Source of the DNA: Saprospiraceae bacterium
Lineage (GTDB): Bacteria > Bacteroidota > Bacteroidia > Chitinophagales > Saprospiraceae
Direction: 5' to 3'
NCBI GenBank assembly: GCA_016710585.1
Contig: JADJVN010000046.1
Location: 328,637-392,636, forward strand
Length of the DNA: 64,000 nt
Shown here: one piece after another, positions 50,047 to 59,028 of the stretch
How positions within the stretch are numbered: the first letter of the stretch is position 1
How the letters are laid out: each line of letters starts with the position of its first letter
Program-made: the position numbers and the translations under genes
Notes under the pieces: model-generated
What the model was told of the DNA's origin: nothing
What the model saw: only the letters and a program-made list of their open reading frames with translations
Database searches by the model: none

Positions 50047-52509
50047 CTATTTTAAAACAACCAATTTAGTATAATATGAACCAACTTTAATTATATATAT
50101 TCCTTCAGAAAGATCTTTAATATTCATATTTAAATATTTATCTTGATCAACGTTCTCAGTTAAATGTACACGACCATTAAGATCTATACATTGAATGATA
50201 CCTTTATATTCATTTTCAAAATAAATACTGATATGATCTTTGGCAGGATTAGGTTTTATGCTTATAACTTTACTTGCTCCAAAATCTTCTTTTGATGTGA
50301 TTATTATATCGGGAATGCTGAGAAAATAATTCCCAGTATAATCTGTGGAACCAAGAAAACGTATTTCTGAAGTTCGATCATTTGCAGATATTGCATTGCG
50401 AACAGTTTGCCAATTAGGAAGATAATCACTAGGATCACTTCGATAGTGCAATCCAAAACTACTTGGATTTTTTGATTCTTTATCAGAAAATTTAATAACA
50501 TCTTCCAGTGAAATACTATCGATCACTTTACTATTTATTGTACCCCAAGATCTAACAATAAATTGTTGGTCTAAATATTTCTGTCCATTGATATTCGGAA
50601 GTGGGATTGGTTCGCTATTCAGACGATAAGAAGCAATTTCAAAATTTGATATGATAGGTTTATTATTAAAAAATAATCCAACACCTGTTTTACTAAAAAT
50701 ATTTTTTCCTTGATTTAAATCAGATAATTTCTGAGAAACTCCAGTAGCTATAGGAGCAGTTGAGACTTGTTGAACTCCATTACCATTTAAGACATGGGAT
50801 ATTGCGACTTTGTCATAAAATAAATCGTCATTGTTCTCATTAAATTGATAATAAGCTACAAGACCTGATTCTGCTTTTGTTGAAATCAAATGCATGTTGA
50901 GACGGATTTCATCTTGAGTTAATGCACGATTAAACATTTTTAATTCATCAATCTGACCATTAAAATCGCCACATTGACCAGGCACACCATTCCCTATAAC
51001 CCATGAAGTACTGCTTAAATCAAAATTTTTAAAATTACCCTTATATGTCCAAGACACCCCATTGGCATAAAGTCTTACAGAATCTGGAAAAACAACCATC
51101 GCTACGTGAACCCATTTATTTGTGTCGATATTGAATGGCGATGTCTGCCAATAAGGCACATCTTTCCATGAAAAAGTTAAATTTCTTGTAGTTACATAGC
51201 CTTGAAACGCAAACCCAAATCCGAACTCTGCGTTACTGTTCCAATTGGAAATGATTTGTGTAAAGCAGTCTTGAGGAGCATTGATTTTAATCCAAGCCAT
51301 ACAGGTGAATTCAGTTGCATTCTTTAAACCTGGTATCTTCTGTATAGTTCCATTATTTCCCCTTCCAGAAAGATCTAACATTTTACCTGCAATAGTGTCA
51401 GCTTCACATTCACTTTTACCAAGATTGATCATTTGTTTTATGGTTTTTTCACCCTCCCCATATTTATTCTTCACTCTAAGTGTGACATCATATTGACCCA
51501 CATTATTATAGACAACTTTGGGATTTCGACTTGATGCATCACTAACATAACTAGCTCCGGGAAATAACCATTTATAACTAGACAAAGAATCTAACTCCAA
51601 TACTGAATAATCCTCAAAATAAAAAGTATCACGAGAACAGTATGAACTTAGCTTATCTACAGTAGCTTGTGCAATAGGTTTTGAAACTTCGAAAAAAGGA
51701 ATCTCCCAAACACCATTACTTCCACCATTGATTAGTTTTCCATCTCGATAAAATGGCCTAAGATTTCGTGTGAAATGGTTAACTGGAATACCTTCATTAT
51801 AAACTGACCACTCTGTGTGATCTTGATTTCTGTAGAATAAATTTCCACCATCACAAGCTATATATAGTCCTCCATTTGTACCATATTGAAAGAGGATATC
51901 AGAAATAGTAAATGTTCCAATCTTAGCAGTAGTAAAATTTGTCCAAGACAAGCCACCATCTTTTGTATAAAAAATTTTGTTGGTGGATCCTCCACTTCTA
52001 TAAGCAACATAAAGAAAATTTTCATCAGTAGGTGAAAGTGCTATCATTTGTAGCCTTCTTTGTCCATCTGGAACTATTGGATTCTGTAATTTCTTAAAAG
52101 TCAAGCCTCGGTCAATTGATCTCCAAATATTACCAAATCCAGGAGAATTACTCCTCTCAGTGAAATAAATAACATCTGGATTAGATCTAGAGATTTCTAT
52201 TGCTTCGACGCTTGAATTTGAAGATGGTAAAGAAAATAATTTCTCAAAACTAGCTCCATTATTTATGCTTTTATAAAAATGATTTTCATTTCCAAGATAA
52301 ACTTCATTATAACAAATTGGAGACCAGACCATATCACTATGTTCTGTTGGATAATAGGATTCATTGGGATACAAACCACAAGTTAAATTTGGATATTTCC
52401 AAACGGTATCATATGTTTGAGGCATTGCATAAGCTCCTATATCAGAAAAAAAAACTTCTCTGTTTTTAATTGGATTTACATATCCAGTAGGTGATTCTGC
52501 TCCACCCAT
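50047..52509 (-). CDS. BNR/PKD/LamG T9SS protein, C-terminal part (frameshifted gene)
   Basis: About 820 residues of a giant secreted protein. It starts inside a BNR/VPS10-like propeller (YKSINNGASFEKLF, IWRSIDRGLTFKKLQ, FYTKDGGLSWTNFT), then has a PKD-like domain (about 330-360, YDVTLRVKNKYGEGEKT), a LamG/concanavalin-like jelly roll (about 385-545, FTCMAWIKINAPQDCFTQIIS) and a T9SS sorting domain from SIKPNPAKDHISIYF to GIYIIKVGS. The open frame extends upstream to 52671, where one missing base in an A7 run breaks the gene. Confidence 0.78.
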   Translation of the reverse strand: MGGAESPTGYVNPIKNREVFFSDIGAYAMPQTYDTVWKYPNLTCGLYPNESYYPTEHSDMVWSPICYNEVYLGNENHFYKSINNGASFEKLFSLPSSNSSVEAIEISRSNPDVIYFTERSNSPGFGNIWRSIDRGLTFKKLQNPIVPDGQRRLQMIALSPTDENFLYVAYRSGGSTNKIFYTKDGGLSWTNFTTAKIGTFTISDILFQYGTNGGLYIACDGGNLFYRNQDHTEWSVYNEGIPVNHFTRNLRPFYRDGKLINGGSNGVWEIPFFEVSKPIAQATVDKLSSYCSRDTFYFEDYSVLELDSLSSYKWLFPGASYVSDASSRNPKVVYNNVGQYDVTLRVKNKYGEGEKTIKQMINLGKSECEADTIAGKMLDLSGRGNNGTIQKIPGLKNATEFTCMAWIKINAPQDCFTQIISNWNSNAEFGFGFAFQGYVTTRNLTFSWKDVPYWQTSPFNIDTNKWVHVAMVVFPDSVRLYANGVSWTYKGNFKNFDLSSTSWVIGNGVPGQCGDFNGQIDELKMFNRALTQDEIRLNMHLISTKAESGLVAYYQFNENNDDLFYDKVAISHVLNGNGVQQVSTAPIATGVSQKLSDLNQGKNIFSKTGVGLFFNNKPIISNFEIASYRLNSEPIPLPNINGQKYLDQQFIVRSWGTINSKVIDSISLEDVIKFSDKESKNPSSFGLHYRSDPSDYLPNWQTVRNAISANDRTSEIRFLGSTDYTGNYFLSIPDIIITSKEDFGASKVISIKPNPAKDHISIYFENEYKGIIQCIDLNGRVHLTENVDQDKYLNMNIKDLSEGIYIIKVGSYYTKLVVLK

Positions 52510-52523
52510 TCTAATGAATTTAT

Positions 52524-54008
52524 TTAAATAATTTTCATGGTAGACTGTATTGCCATTATGATATCTTCCACCAACGAAAATATTCTCATGCCATCCTGCA
52601 TCAAAACCCCAAAAATCGCTACCATTGATTCCATAATTCCGAGCTTCGGAATTTTCAACTTTGTAAAAAAATCAGTAGAATAAGTCAATCCACCATCTGT
52701 AGCAATCCATGAATCATTACCTATTGCAATAGAAGCTTGAAAATCTGGATGTAGTGGAAATGCTCCACCATATCCACCCAATGGTTTAAAAGTCTTTCCT
52801 CCATCTGTAGATTTTACCATAGTTCCAGTTCCTGTGATGACTTCATCAGCATTAGTTTGAGATGCTAATATTGAGAGATCATAATAGCCTTGCCAATTAT
52901 CTAAAGGAAATTCTGGGGAATCATATCCTGTATAACTTCCCTTTGCCATGATGGTCCAAGTTTCACCTTCATCATTGCTTCTCATCAAGTGTGGTCCTTT
53001 GTCACCTGTGAGAGCAATTGCATAAATTCGTTTTGGATCAGCAGTAGTGATAGCCATACGAACACCGCCGTCTGGATTGGAATACCATCCTGATTTTTTA
53101 TCTGTGAAAGTCATTCCAAAATTTGTGGATTTAACAGGATAATATTGTTTTAGAGTTGCATTATATTTTGTCGTTATTATAATATTATTTTTTGCACTTA
53201 AGACTTTCAAATCACTCGAAGGCTCAGAGAAAATTTGCGTCCATGAAATACCACTGTTAATTGATCTATATAAACCTTTATTGGTAGAAGCTAATATGAT
53301 ATATGCATTCGAAACTGGAATGTCAATATCATAAACCCATAAACCAGAAAGTGTAAATACTGTATTCCATGTTAAACCACCATCAACTGAGCGACGAATC
53401 AATCCATTTGATCCCATAAATACTGTATCTGGATTCTTTGGATGAATTGCAATAGCTTCGGAAGAATTTATATTTTCTTTAGCTATTTGAATCCATGTTT
53501 TACCTTTATTGACCGTCTTAAATAAACCCTCTGTCTCTGTATTACAAATGAGAATATTTGGATTAGATTTTGAAACTTCTATTGCATAAACATTGGCTTG
53601 CCATGGACATCCTTGTCTATTTTTTTCAAGAAAAAAAGTCTCCATCTCATACACCTTCCATTCAGGAATCTGAGTTCGTGATTCTAAATTTTTAGGTCTG
53701 AATTTAGTTTCAATTGATTCGATATCTTTTGGAATTGCATCACCGTTTTCACTCATTGAATTGCGATAATTCATGATTAATCTCTTATAATATCGTGTGT
53801 AGTGATCTTTGACATAAGGATTTGACTTGTAAAAAGAATTGTAAGCTTCTGATAAACGGATAAAATTAATGGGTTCTTCATACATTAACTTTGCCCAAGA
53901 AGGCATTGTGGAAGTTTGATTCGGAATGTTCAACTCACCTGTGATTTGACATTTAATATGCCATGATAAAATTAAAAATGTAAATACTAATATTTCTCTC
54001 TTACGCAT
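52524..54008 (-). CDS. BNR/PKD/LamG T9SS protein, N-terminal part (same gene as 50047-52509)
   Basis: The N-terminal about 440 residues plus an out-of-frame tail (from about TKLKIPKLG). A leader (KREILVFTFLILSW) is followed by the first propeller with repeats such as GLFKTVNKGKTWIQIA, LIRRSVDGGLTWNTVF, GLYRSINSGISWTQIF and MVKSTDGGKTFKPLG. Adding one base at 52665-52671 gives VENSEARNYGINGSDFWGFD and restores the frame to the C-terminal part. Restored length is about 1,320 residues. Role: surface or extracellular adhesin or glycan-associated protein, inferred from domains. Confidence 0.75.
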   Translation of the reverse strand: MRKREILVFTFLILSWHIKCQITGELNIPNQTSTMPSWAKLMYEEPINFIRLSEAYNSFYKSNPYVKDHYTRYYKRLIMNYRNSMSENGDAIPKDIESIETKFRPKNLESRTQIPEWKVYEMETFFLEKNRQGCPWQANVYAIEVSKSNPNILICNTETEGLFKTVNKGKTWIQIAKENINSSEAIAIHPKNPDTVFMGSNGLIRRSVDGGLTWNTVFTLSGLWVYDIDIPVSNAYIILASTNKGLYRSINSGISWTQIFSEPSSDLKVLSAKNNIIITTKYNATLKQYYPVKSTNFGMTFTDKKSGWYSNPDGGVRMAITTADPKRIYAIALTGDKGPHLMRSNDEGETWTIMAKGSYTGYDSPEFPLDNWQGYYDLSILASQTNADEVITGTGTMVKSTDGGKTFKPLGGYGGAFPLHPDFQASIAIGNDSWIATDGGLTYSTDFFTKLKIPKLGIMESMVAIFGVLMQDGMRIFSLVEDIIMAIQSTMKII

Positions 54009-54203
54009 ATCTAATAAAATATGGGTAAAGATAAGGTTTATCTGCTCTACTCTATTTTAAGAAGCCTAGTTTTTATCAAAACAGCTATATAAAATGACAA
54101 TTTTTCAATTTCTGATGGAAAGCCTTTTAGAAATTCAATTTGTGCCCTATATTTACCAAAATTAGTTAGTTTACGATATTTATATATTAAAAATTTTATT
54201 AAT

Positions 54204-54959
54204 ATGTCAGCATTACATCTTACTTTGAAAGTATGGAGGCAAAAGAATAATCAAGCTAAAGGAAAACTTGAATCATACAGTGTAGAAGCTAATGAACATA
54301 TGTCTTTTCTTGAAATGATGGATGTATTAAATCAAAATCTAGTAGAAAAGAAAGAAGAGCCTGTTGCATTTGACCACGACTGTAGAGAAGGGATATGTGG
54401 TGCTTGTAGCATGGTTATTAATGGCCGACCACATGGTCCTAACGGAGGGACTACTACTTGTCAGCTGCATATGAGACATTTTAAAGATGGTGATACCATA
54501 ACTGTTGAACCATTCCGTGCAAAGTCATTTCCTGTGGTGAAAGATCTAGTTGTAGACCGATCAGCATTTGATAGAATCATTCAAGCTGGTGGTTTTATAT
54601 CTGTAAATACTGGTCAAGCCATGGATGGCAATAATATTCCAATAGATAAAGATACAGCATCGAAGTCTTTTGATGCGGCTGCTTGTATTGGATGCGGTGC
54701 TTGTGTAGCTGCTTGTCCAAATGGCTCTGCAATGTTATTCACTTCAGCAAAAGTATCACATCTTGGCTTGCTTCCACAAGGTGAAGTTGAACATTTACGA
54801 CGAGTACAAAATATGGTAAACCAAATGGATATCGAAGGATTTGGATTTTGCTCAAATGTTGGTGCATGTGAAGCTGAGTGTCCAAAGGAAATTAGTCTAG
54901 AAAATATCGCAAGAATGAATAGAGCGTTTATTGGTTCTAGTTTAACTGCAGATTTCTAG
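54204..54959 (+). CDS. sdhB: Succinate dehydrogenase/fumarate reductase iron-sulfur subunit
   Basis: Passes electrons between the flavoprotein and quinone. Cysteines 60, 65, 68 and 86 (CREGICGACS ... TTTC) bind the 2Fe-2S centre; CIGCGACVAACPNG binds the 4Fe-4S cluster and CSNVGACEAECPKEI the 3Fe-4S. It is an intact 251-residue protein. The usual sdhC and sdhA genes are not next to it, and the upstream neighbour is on the other strand. Directly abutted by a DUF4287-DUF5655 gene (TAG then ATG). Confidence 0.92.
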   Translation: MSALHLTLKVWRQKNNQAKGKLESYSVEANEHMSFLEMMDVLNQNLVEKKEEPVAFDHDCREGICGACSMVINGRPHGPNGGTTTCQLHMRHFKDGDTITVEPFRAKSFPVVKDLVVDRSAFDRIIQAGGFISVNTGQAMDGNNIPIDKDTASKSFDAAACIGCGACVAACPNGSAMLFTSAKVSHLGLLPQGEVEHLRRVQNMVNQMDIEGFGFCSNVGACEAECPKEISLENIARMNRAFIGSSLTADF

Positions 54960-55574
54960 ATGTCCATTTACTCTGTTCATCCTTCTATTGCTTACCAACA
55001 AGCTATAATAAGAAATTTAAAGGAAACTACAGGTAAAACAATTGAAGAATGGGAAAAATTACTTCGTCAAGAAGCGTGGAAAGACGCTAAATCTATTACA
55101 CAATATCTTATCAATGAATACCATCTTGGCAGAACAAAAGCGAGCTTAATATCTGATTATGCATTAAAAATACAGCTTGAGGATATTTCTGAATCACACT
55201 ATCTCAAAATGGCTCCCCTTTATGTCGAAAAGATGTATTTCAAGAAAGAATCAATATTCCAAATTCATCAATCGATTATAAATTATATTCGGTCTTTAAA
55301 CGATGAGACGAAAATTTGTCCTTGCCGAACTCTAGTTCCATTATATCGACATCATGTATATGCACAGCTAAAACCAACAACGAAAACAAGAATAGATTTT
55401 GGTTTTGCGTTGAAAAAATATACAAAAGAGTTACCATCTCGATTAGAACCCACCGGAGGTCTTGAAAAAGGCGATCGCATCACACATCGAATACGAATTG
55501 AGAAATTAGAAGATATTGACTCTGAAGTCAGACAATGGATTAAGATCGCTTACGATTTAGATCAAAAAAATTAA
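54960..55574 (+). CDS. DUF4287-DUF5655 domain protein
   Basis: A 204-residue cytoplasmic protein. The N-terminal part has LKETTGKTIEEWEKLLRQEAWKDAK (about 20-44), the DUF4287 motif; the C-terminal part has VYAQLKPTTKTRIDFGFALK ... LEPTGGLEKGDRITHRIRIEKLEDIDSEVRQWIKIAYD, the DUF5655 motif. Neither domain has a known function. The ATG follows the sdhB stop with no gap, which implies translational coupling, though the functional link is obscure. Confidence 0.82.
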   Translation: MSIYSVHPSIAYQQAIIRNLKETTGKTIEEWEKLLRQEAWKDAKSITQYLINEYHLGRTKASLISDYALKIQLEDISESHYLKMAPLYVEKMYFKKESIFQIHQSIINYIRSLNDETKICPCRTLVPLYRHHVYAQLKPTTKTRIDFGFALKKYTKELPSRLEPTGGLEKGDRITHRIRIEKLEDIDSEVRQWIKIAYDLDQKN

Positions 55575-55600
55575 TTACAAATAGGGATAAAATAAATTTG

Positions 55601-56122
55601 ATGGAATCAGAATTCTTGAAGCATTATTCTATTAAACCCAAAACAGAAAAATTATTTGAACTAACTGATTTAAATGAAAATTCTTTAGGTCAATTAGAAA
55701 TCGTATCAAGTAATAAGAAACAATCTCTTATTCGCTGTGGAAATAAAATTTATGAAATCTATTGCGAAAGTGAATGGAAGACAAATATTTATATTAAATC
55801 TGCCAGTATTGATATTGCAAAAATAGATTTGAGTTGGACAGGGAAAAGTACTTTAAACCTACTTGGAGATAATCCAATCATTTACTTTATCGAAAGAATA
55901 TCAATTTGGGAAAGCAACTTTAAAATTATCAATGAAAACAACCAACTATTATATTTTATTATTCAAAAATATGATTGGAAATCGATGAAGTACCAATTTG
56001 AAATATCCTATCATCCATTATTTGAAACCTACGACAATAAAGAATTAATATTTTTAATCAGTGTTTATTTCTTATTGCTTCAATCTAGCTATTTAGATTC
56101 AATTGTGACTAGTTTTTATTAG
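55601..56122 (+). CDS. Hypothetical protein
   Basis: A 173-residue protein from the ATG at 55601; the TTG one codon earlier is less likely. I do not recognise a family. It has no leader and alternates short beta-rich stretches with polar loops; the C-terminus (LIFLISVYFLLLQSSYLDSIV) is hydrophobic and could be a membrane helix. The segment size and strand pattern recall Tubby/LURP-one-like folds, a weak resemblance only. It lies 26 bases after the DUF4287-DUF5655 gene, on the same strand. Confidence 0.6.
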   Translation: MESEFLKHYSIKPKTEKLFELTDLNENSLGQLEIVSSNKKQSLIRCGNKIYEIYCESEWKTNIYIKSASIDIAKIDLSWTGKSTLNLLGDNPIIYFIERISIWESNFKIINENNQLLYFIIQKYDWKSMKYQFEISYHPLFETYDNKELIFLISVYFLLLQSSYLDSIVTSFY

Positions 56123-56177
56123 AATTACCATTTCACAATTATAAAATCAATACAAATTTTGGAATAGGCGTAAAAAA

Positions 56178-56510
56178 CTACATTGCAGCAGCTCTAAGCC
56201 ATTTCTTGAATCTAGATACTTTGGCCTTAGGAATAGTGATGGGTTGGTTAGATGGAACGACAGTCTCCACAACTAATTTTCTAGAAGATATTGGGGTATA
56301 TCTAACAGTTGCTTCTTTCTTTAATATCGTCTTTCGATTAGCCCTATAAAATAGTTTTGGATCGAGAATAAGCTCTAGAAACTCTAAAGTAGTATTTAAA
56401 GGATGCCTACGACCAGAGGTACTGTATAGATAACAAATCTTATATTCTATATTAAAAAAAGCAATTTCACTCTCTGGAACTGGGAATCTTGTTGGCTGTA
56501 ATTGTAACAT
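56178..56510 (-). CDS. Stand-alone LytTR DNA-binding domain protein
   Basis: A 110-residue protein that is one LytTR domain: PESEIAFFNIEYKICYLYSTSGRRHPLNTTLEFLELIL (about 12-49), then DPKLFYRANRKTILKK (50-65), the DNA-contacting region, then a tail ending LRAAAM. Most LytTR regulators carry a receiver domain; this one has none and no histidine kinase is adjacent. It probably binds promoter DNA directly or regulates through another protein. Confidence 0.82.
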   Translation of the reverse strand: MLQLQPTRFPVPESEIAFFNIEYKICYLYSTSGRRHPLNTTLEFLELILDPKLFYRANRKTILKKEATVRYTPISSRKLVVETVVPSNQPITIPKAKVSRFKKWLRAAAM

Positions 56511-56624
56511 ATTTTGCGATTTTCTAGATATAAGGTGTTAAAATTCTCAAATGGTTGCTTGGGTAACAAAAATTCTTCAAATGTTAAAATTCAGCAGAAA
56601 CTAACAACATATTATTAATATTTA

Positions 56625-56632
56625 TATATTTG
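56625..56632 (+). promoter_or_regulatory. Candidate -7 box (TATATTTG) of the secreted-protein gene
   Basis: A perfect TAnnTTTG, 54 bases before the start of the dockerin-like T9SS gene, in the 176-base gap after the LytTR gene's start. No clear -33 element. Confidence 0.4.
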
Positions 56633-56686
56633 CCACTGCTAAGCGCACCATTCCAATAACAGCTTTAATTGTAAATTATTTTCTAT

Positions 56687-58924
56687 ATGAAGACTACGTA
56701 TACTAAATACCTGTCCATAGGTATTGGCTGTTTATTTATTTTTTTAAATTTGTTCAAAATCAATGCTTCTCCAAGCAGTGTTTGGCTTGAATGTCCTCCA
56801 GCGGTTTACTTAAATTGCGATGCTGATCTGAGTAATCTTGATTTATATGGGCAAGCTTGGGTTTGGGAGAATTATAAGAAAATCCTTACTATTAAGCCAA
56901 AATCCACAGTCTACAACACCAATGCTTGTGGAATTGGTACGATTACAAGAACCTGGGAATATGAGGATAAACATTGGAACTGGCATCGATGCAGTCAAAT
57001 CATAACTATAACTGGTAGCAATACTTTTAGTAATGCCGATATTAATTGGCCACCTTCATTAGAAATAGAAGGGTGTAACCCCAATGCTGATCCACAAAAT
57101 TTAAGCAAACCCTATAACTACCCTACTTTTAAAAATAAGAAATGTGCTCAACCGATGTATTCGTATCGCGATATGAAATTTACTGTCGCAGATGGTTGTG
57201 TTAAAATATTGAGAGATTGGAAAGTGATCGATTGGTGCACCTATGTTCCAAACAAAACACCTCAAACTGGAATTTGGACATACACCCAAATTATCAAGCT
57301 TATCGTAAAAGACTCTTCGGCATATTTACAATGTCCAAAAGATACTATCGTCGATGCAAAGAATGATTGTAAAGGACTCTATGTTAAATTAGATTCCGTT
57401 AAAGGATTTACTAAATGTGGGGCGATCACAAAAATTATTAATACTTCCCCTCATTCAACTTCTAAAGGACCAGATGCAAGTGGATACTATCCTATAGGAA
57501 CAACAGAATTCTATTATATCGCAGAATATGGTTGTGGCAAAGAAATTAAATGCAAAGTTAAAGTCACTGTTAAAAATAAAATCCCTCCTACCCCGTACTG
57601 TTTGCTTGGCGTCAATGTTGCTCTTATGCCTGTTGATACAAATCGGGATGGCATCCCTGATGATGGTATGGTAGAAATTTGGGCAAAGGATTTTGATCGA
57701 GGATCGTATCATATTTGTGGTCAAAAAAATCTAAATTTTTCTTTCTCTTCAAATGTGAACGAAAGGTCTAGAGTATTTACTTGCGCAGATTTAGGTAAAA
57801 ATGAAATTGAAATGTGGGTAACTGATTCATCTGGAAATCAATCTTATTGTAAAACAATGATTGATATCCAAAACAACAATGCAAGAATTCCAAATTGCAA
57901 AAGAAAAGACAGTTTAATCACAGGTACAAATGGGACATTATATCTAAGAGGAAATGTTTCAAGGATCCATGGAGAAATGATTGAAAATGTTGAAATTACA
58001 TTAGAAGAACAACTGTTGAAAATTATCAAAAATGTAAGTCCTGTTATTACTATTAAATATGATACAATTATTACTTCAAGTGGCACCATTTTCTATAGAA
58101 AAATCAGTGATACGACTTACATTACAAGATATGATACAGTTTTAACGTCGAATGTCAGCTCAAGAAACACAAACAGTATTGGACATTTCTCTTTTACTGA
58201 TTTACGAAAAGGAGCACACTATAGATTGGTCGCAGAAAAAGATGACAATGCTTTAAATGGACTCGATATAAATGATGCAATTATATTGTTGAGACATGTT
58301 ATTGGATCAGAAAGAATTACTTCTGCGTACAAGCTAATAGCTGCTGATATGAATTGTGATGGCACAGTTAATTATGCTGATTTTGATATCTTATATGGTT
58401 TGTTGACAGGCACAGTAAGTCCATCATCCATTAAAAGTTTTTGGAAAATCATCCCAAAAACACAAACTATAGATTTAAGTAATTATCTCAACTATCCGAA
58501 TTTTACTGAATTCCAATCTTTCGATAAAAGCATTGACGCTTCAGATTTTATTGCGATAAAACTAGGAGAACTTGATGATAGTCCAACTAAATTTAAAGGA
58601 CAAACAGCAGTCAATAGAAGTGATTTAGACAATTTGCTAAATAAGCTTAATTCAGACAATGCTTTTATTTCTGCGAGAGCTTATCCTAATCCAATTTTTT
58701 CAAATGAAAAAATGAAGCTTGAAATAAATTTAAACAAATCTTCTAATGCAAAAATTGAGCTATTAAATCTTGATGGTAAAATTTTATCATCAAAAATATT
58801 TAACCTTAATAAAGGACGGAATGAGCTAGAATTTCTTGAAACTAATCTTCAGCAATTTGTAATATATAAGATTACAATTGATAATGAAATCCATGTAGGC
58901 AAATGGATTATTATAGAAAATTAA
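56687..58924 (+). CDS. T9SS-secreted protein with dockerin-like segment
   Basis: A 745-residue protein. A leader is followed by cysteine-containing segments with the pattern ACGIGTITRTWEYEDKHWNWHRC and CVKILRDWKVIDWC, as seen in large Saprospiria surface proteins. About residues 520-575 contain two EF-hand-like pieces (NALNGLDINDAIILLRHV and DMNCDGTVNYADFDILYG), a dockerin-like pair. A T9SS sorting domain begins at AYPNPIFSNEKMKLEI. It may attach to a partner through the calcium-binding repeats (inference). A strong terminator follows. Confidence 0.8.
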   Translation: MKTTYTKYLSIGIGCLFIFLNLFKINASPSSVWLECPPAVYLNCDADLSNLDLYGQAWVWENYKKILTIKPKSTVYNTNACGIGTITRTWEYEDKHWNWHRCSQIITITGSNTFSNADINWPPSLEIEGCNPNADPQNLSKPYNYPTFKNKKCAQPMYSYRDMKFTVADGCVKILRDWKVIDWCTYVPNKTPQTGIWTYTQIIKLIVKDSSAYLQCPKDTIVDAKNDCKGLYVKLDSVKGFTKCGAITKIINTSPHSTSKGPDASGYYPIGTTEFYYIAEYGCGKEIKCKVKVTVKNKIPPTPYCLLGVNVALMPVDTNRDGIPDDGMVEIWAKDFDRGSYHICGQKNLNFSFSSNVNERSRVFTCADLGKNEIEMWVTDSSGNQSYCKTMIDIQNNNARIPNCKRKDSLITGTNGTLYLRGNVSRIHGEMIENVEITLEEQLLKIIKNVSPVITIKYDTIITSSGTIFYRKISDTTYITRYDTVLTSNVSSRNTNSIGHFSFTDLRKGAHYRLVAEKDDNALNGLDINDAIILLRHVIGSERITSAYKLIAADMNCDGTVNYADFDILYGLLTGTVSPSSIKSFWKIIPKTQTIDLSNYLNYPNFTEFQSFDKSIDASDFIAIKLGELDDSPTKFKGQTAVNRSDLDNLLNKLNSDNAFISARAYPNPIFSNEKMKLEINLNKSSNAKIELLNLDGKILSSKIFNLNKGRNELEFLETNLQQFVIYKITIDNEIHVGKWIIIEN

Positions 58925-58948
58925 TTTCTAGTTTGATATAAAATAAAG

Positions 58949-58983
58949 AAGCTGGTAGTGATTTGCTACCAGCTTTTTTTTTT
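58949..58983 (+). terminator. Rho-independent terminator
   Basis: Stem AAGCTGGTAG (58949-58958) / CTACCAGCTT (58966-58975) with a 7-base loop, followed by a run of ten T (58974-58983). It ends the T9SS gene on the plus strand. Confidence 0.9.
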
Positions 58984-59028
58984 ATAAATATTTTAGAAAT
59001 ATATTGACTTTTCTAAAAACAATATGAT

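Noticed and set aside
57455..57724. Minus-strand open frame of 89 codons inside the T9SS dockerin-like gene
   Set aside because: It lies wholly within a well-supported plus-strand gene and shows no recognisable motif.
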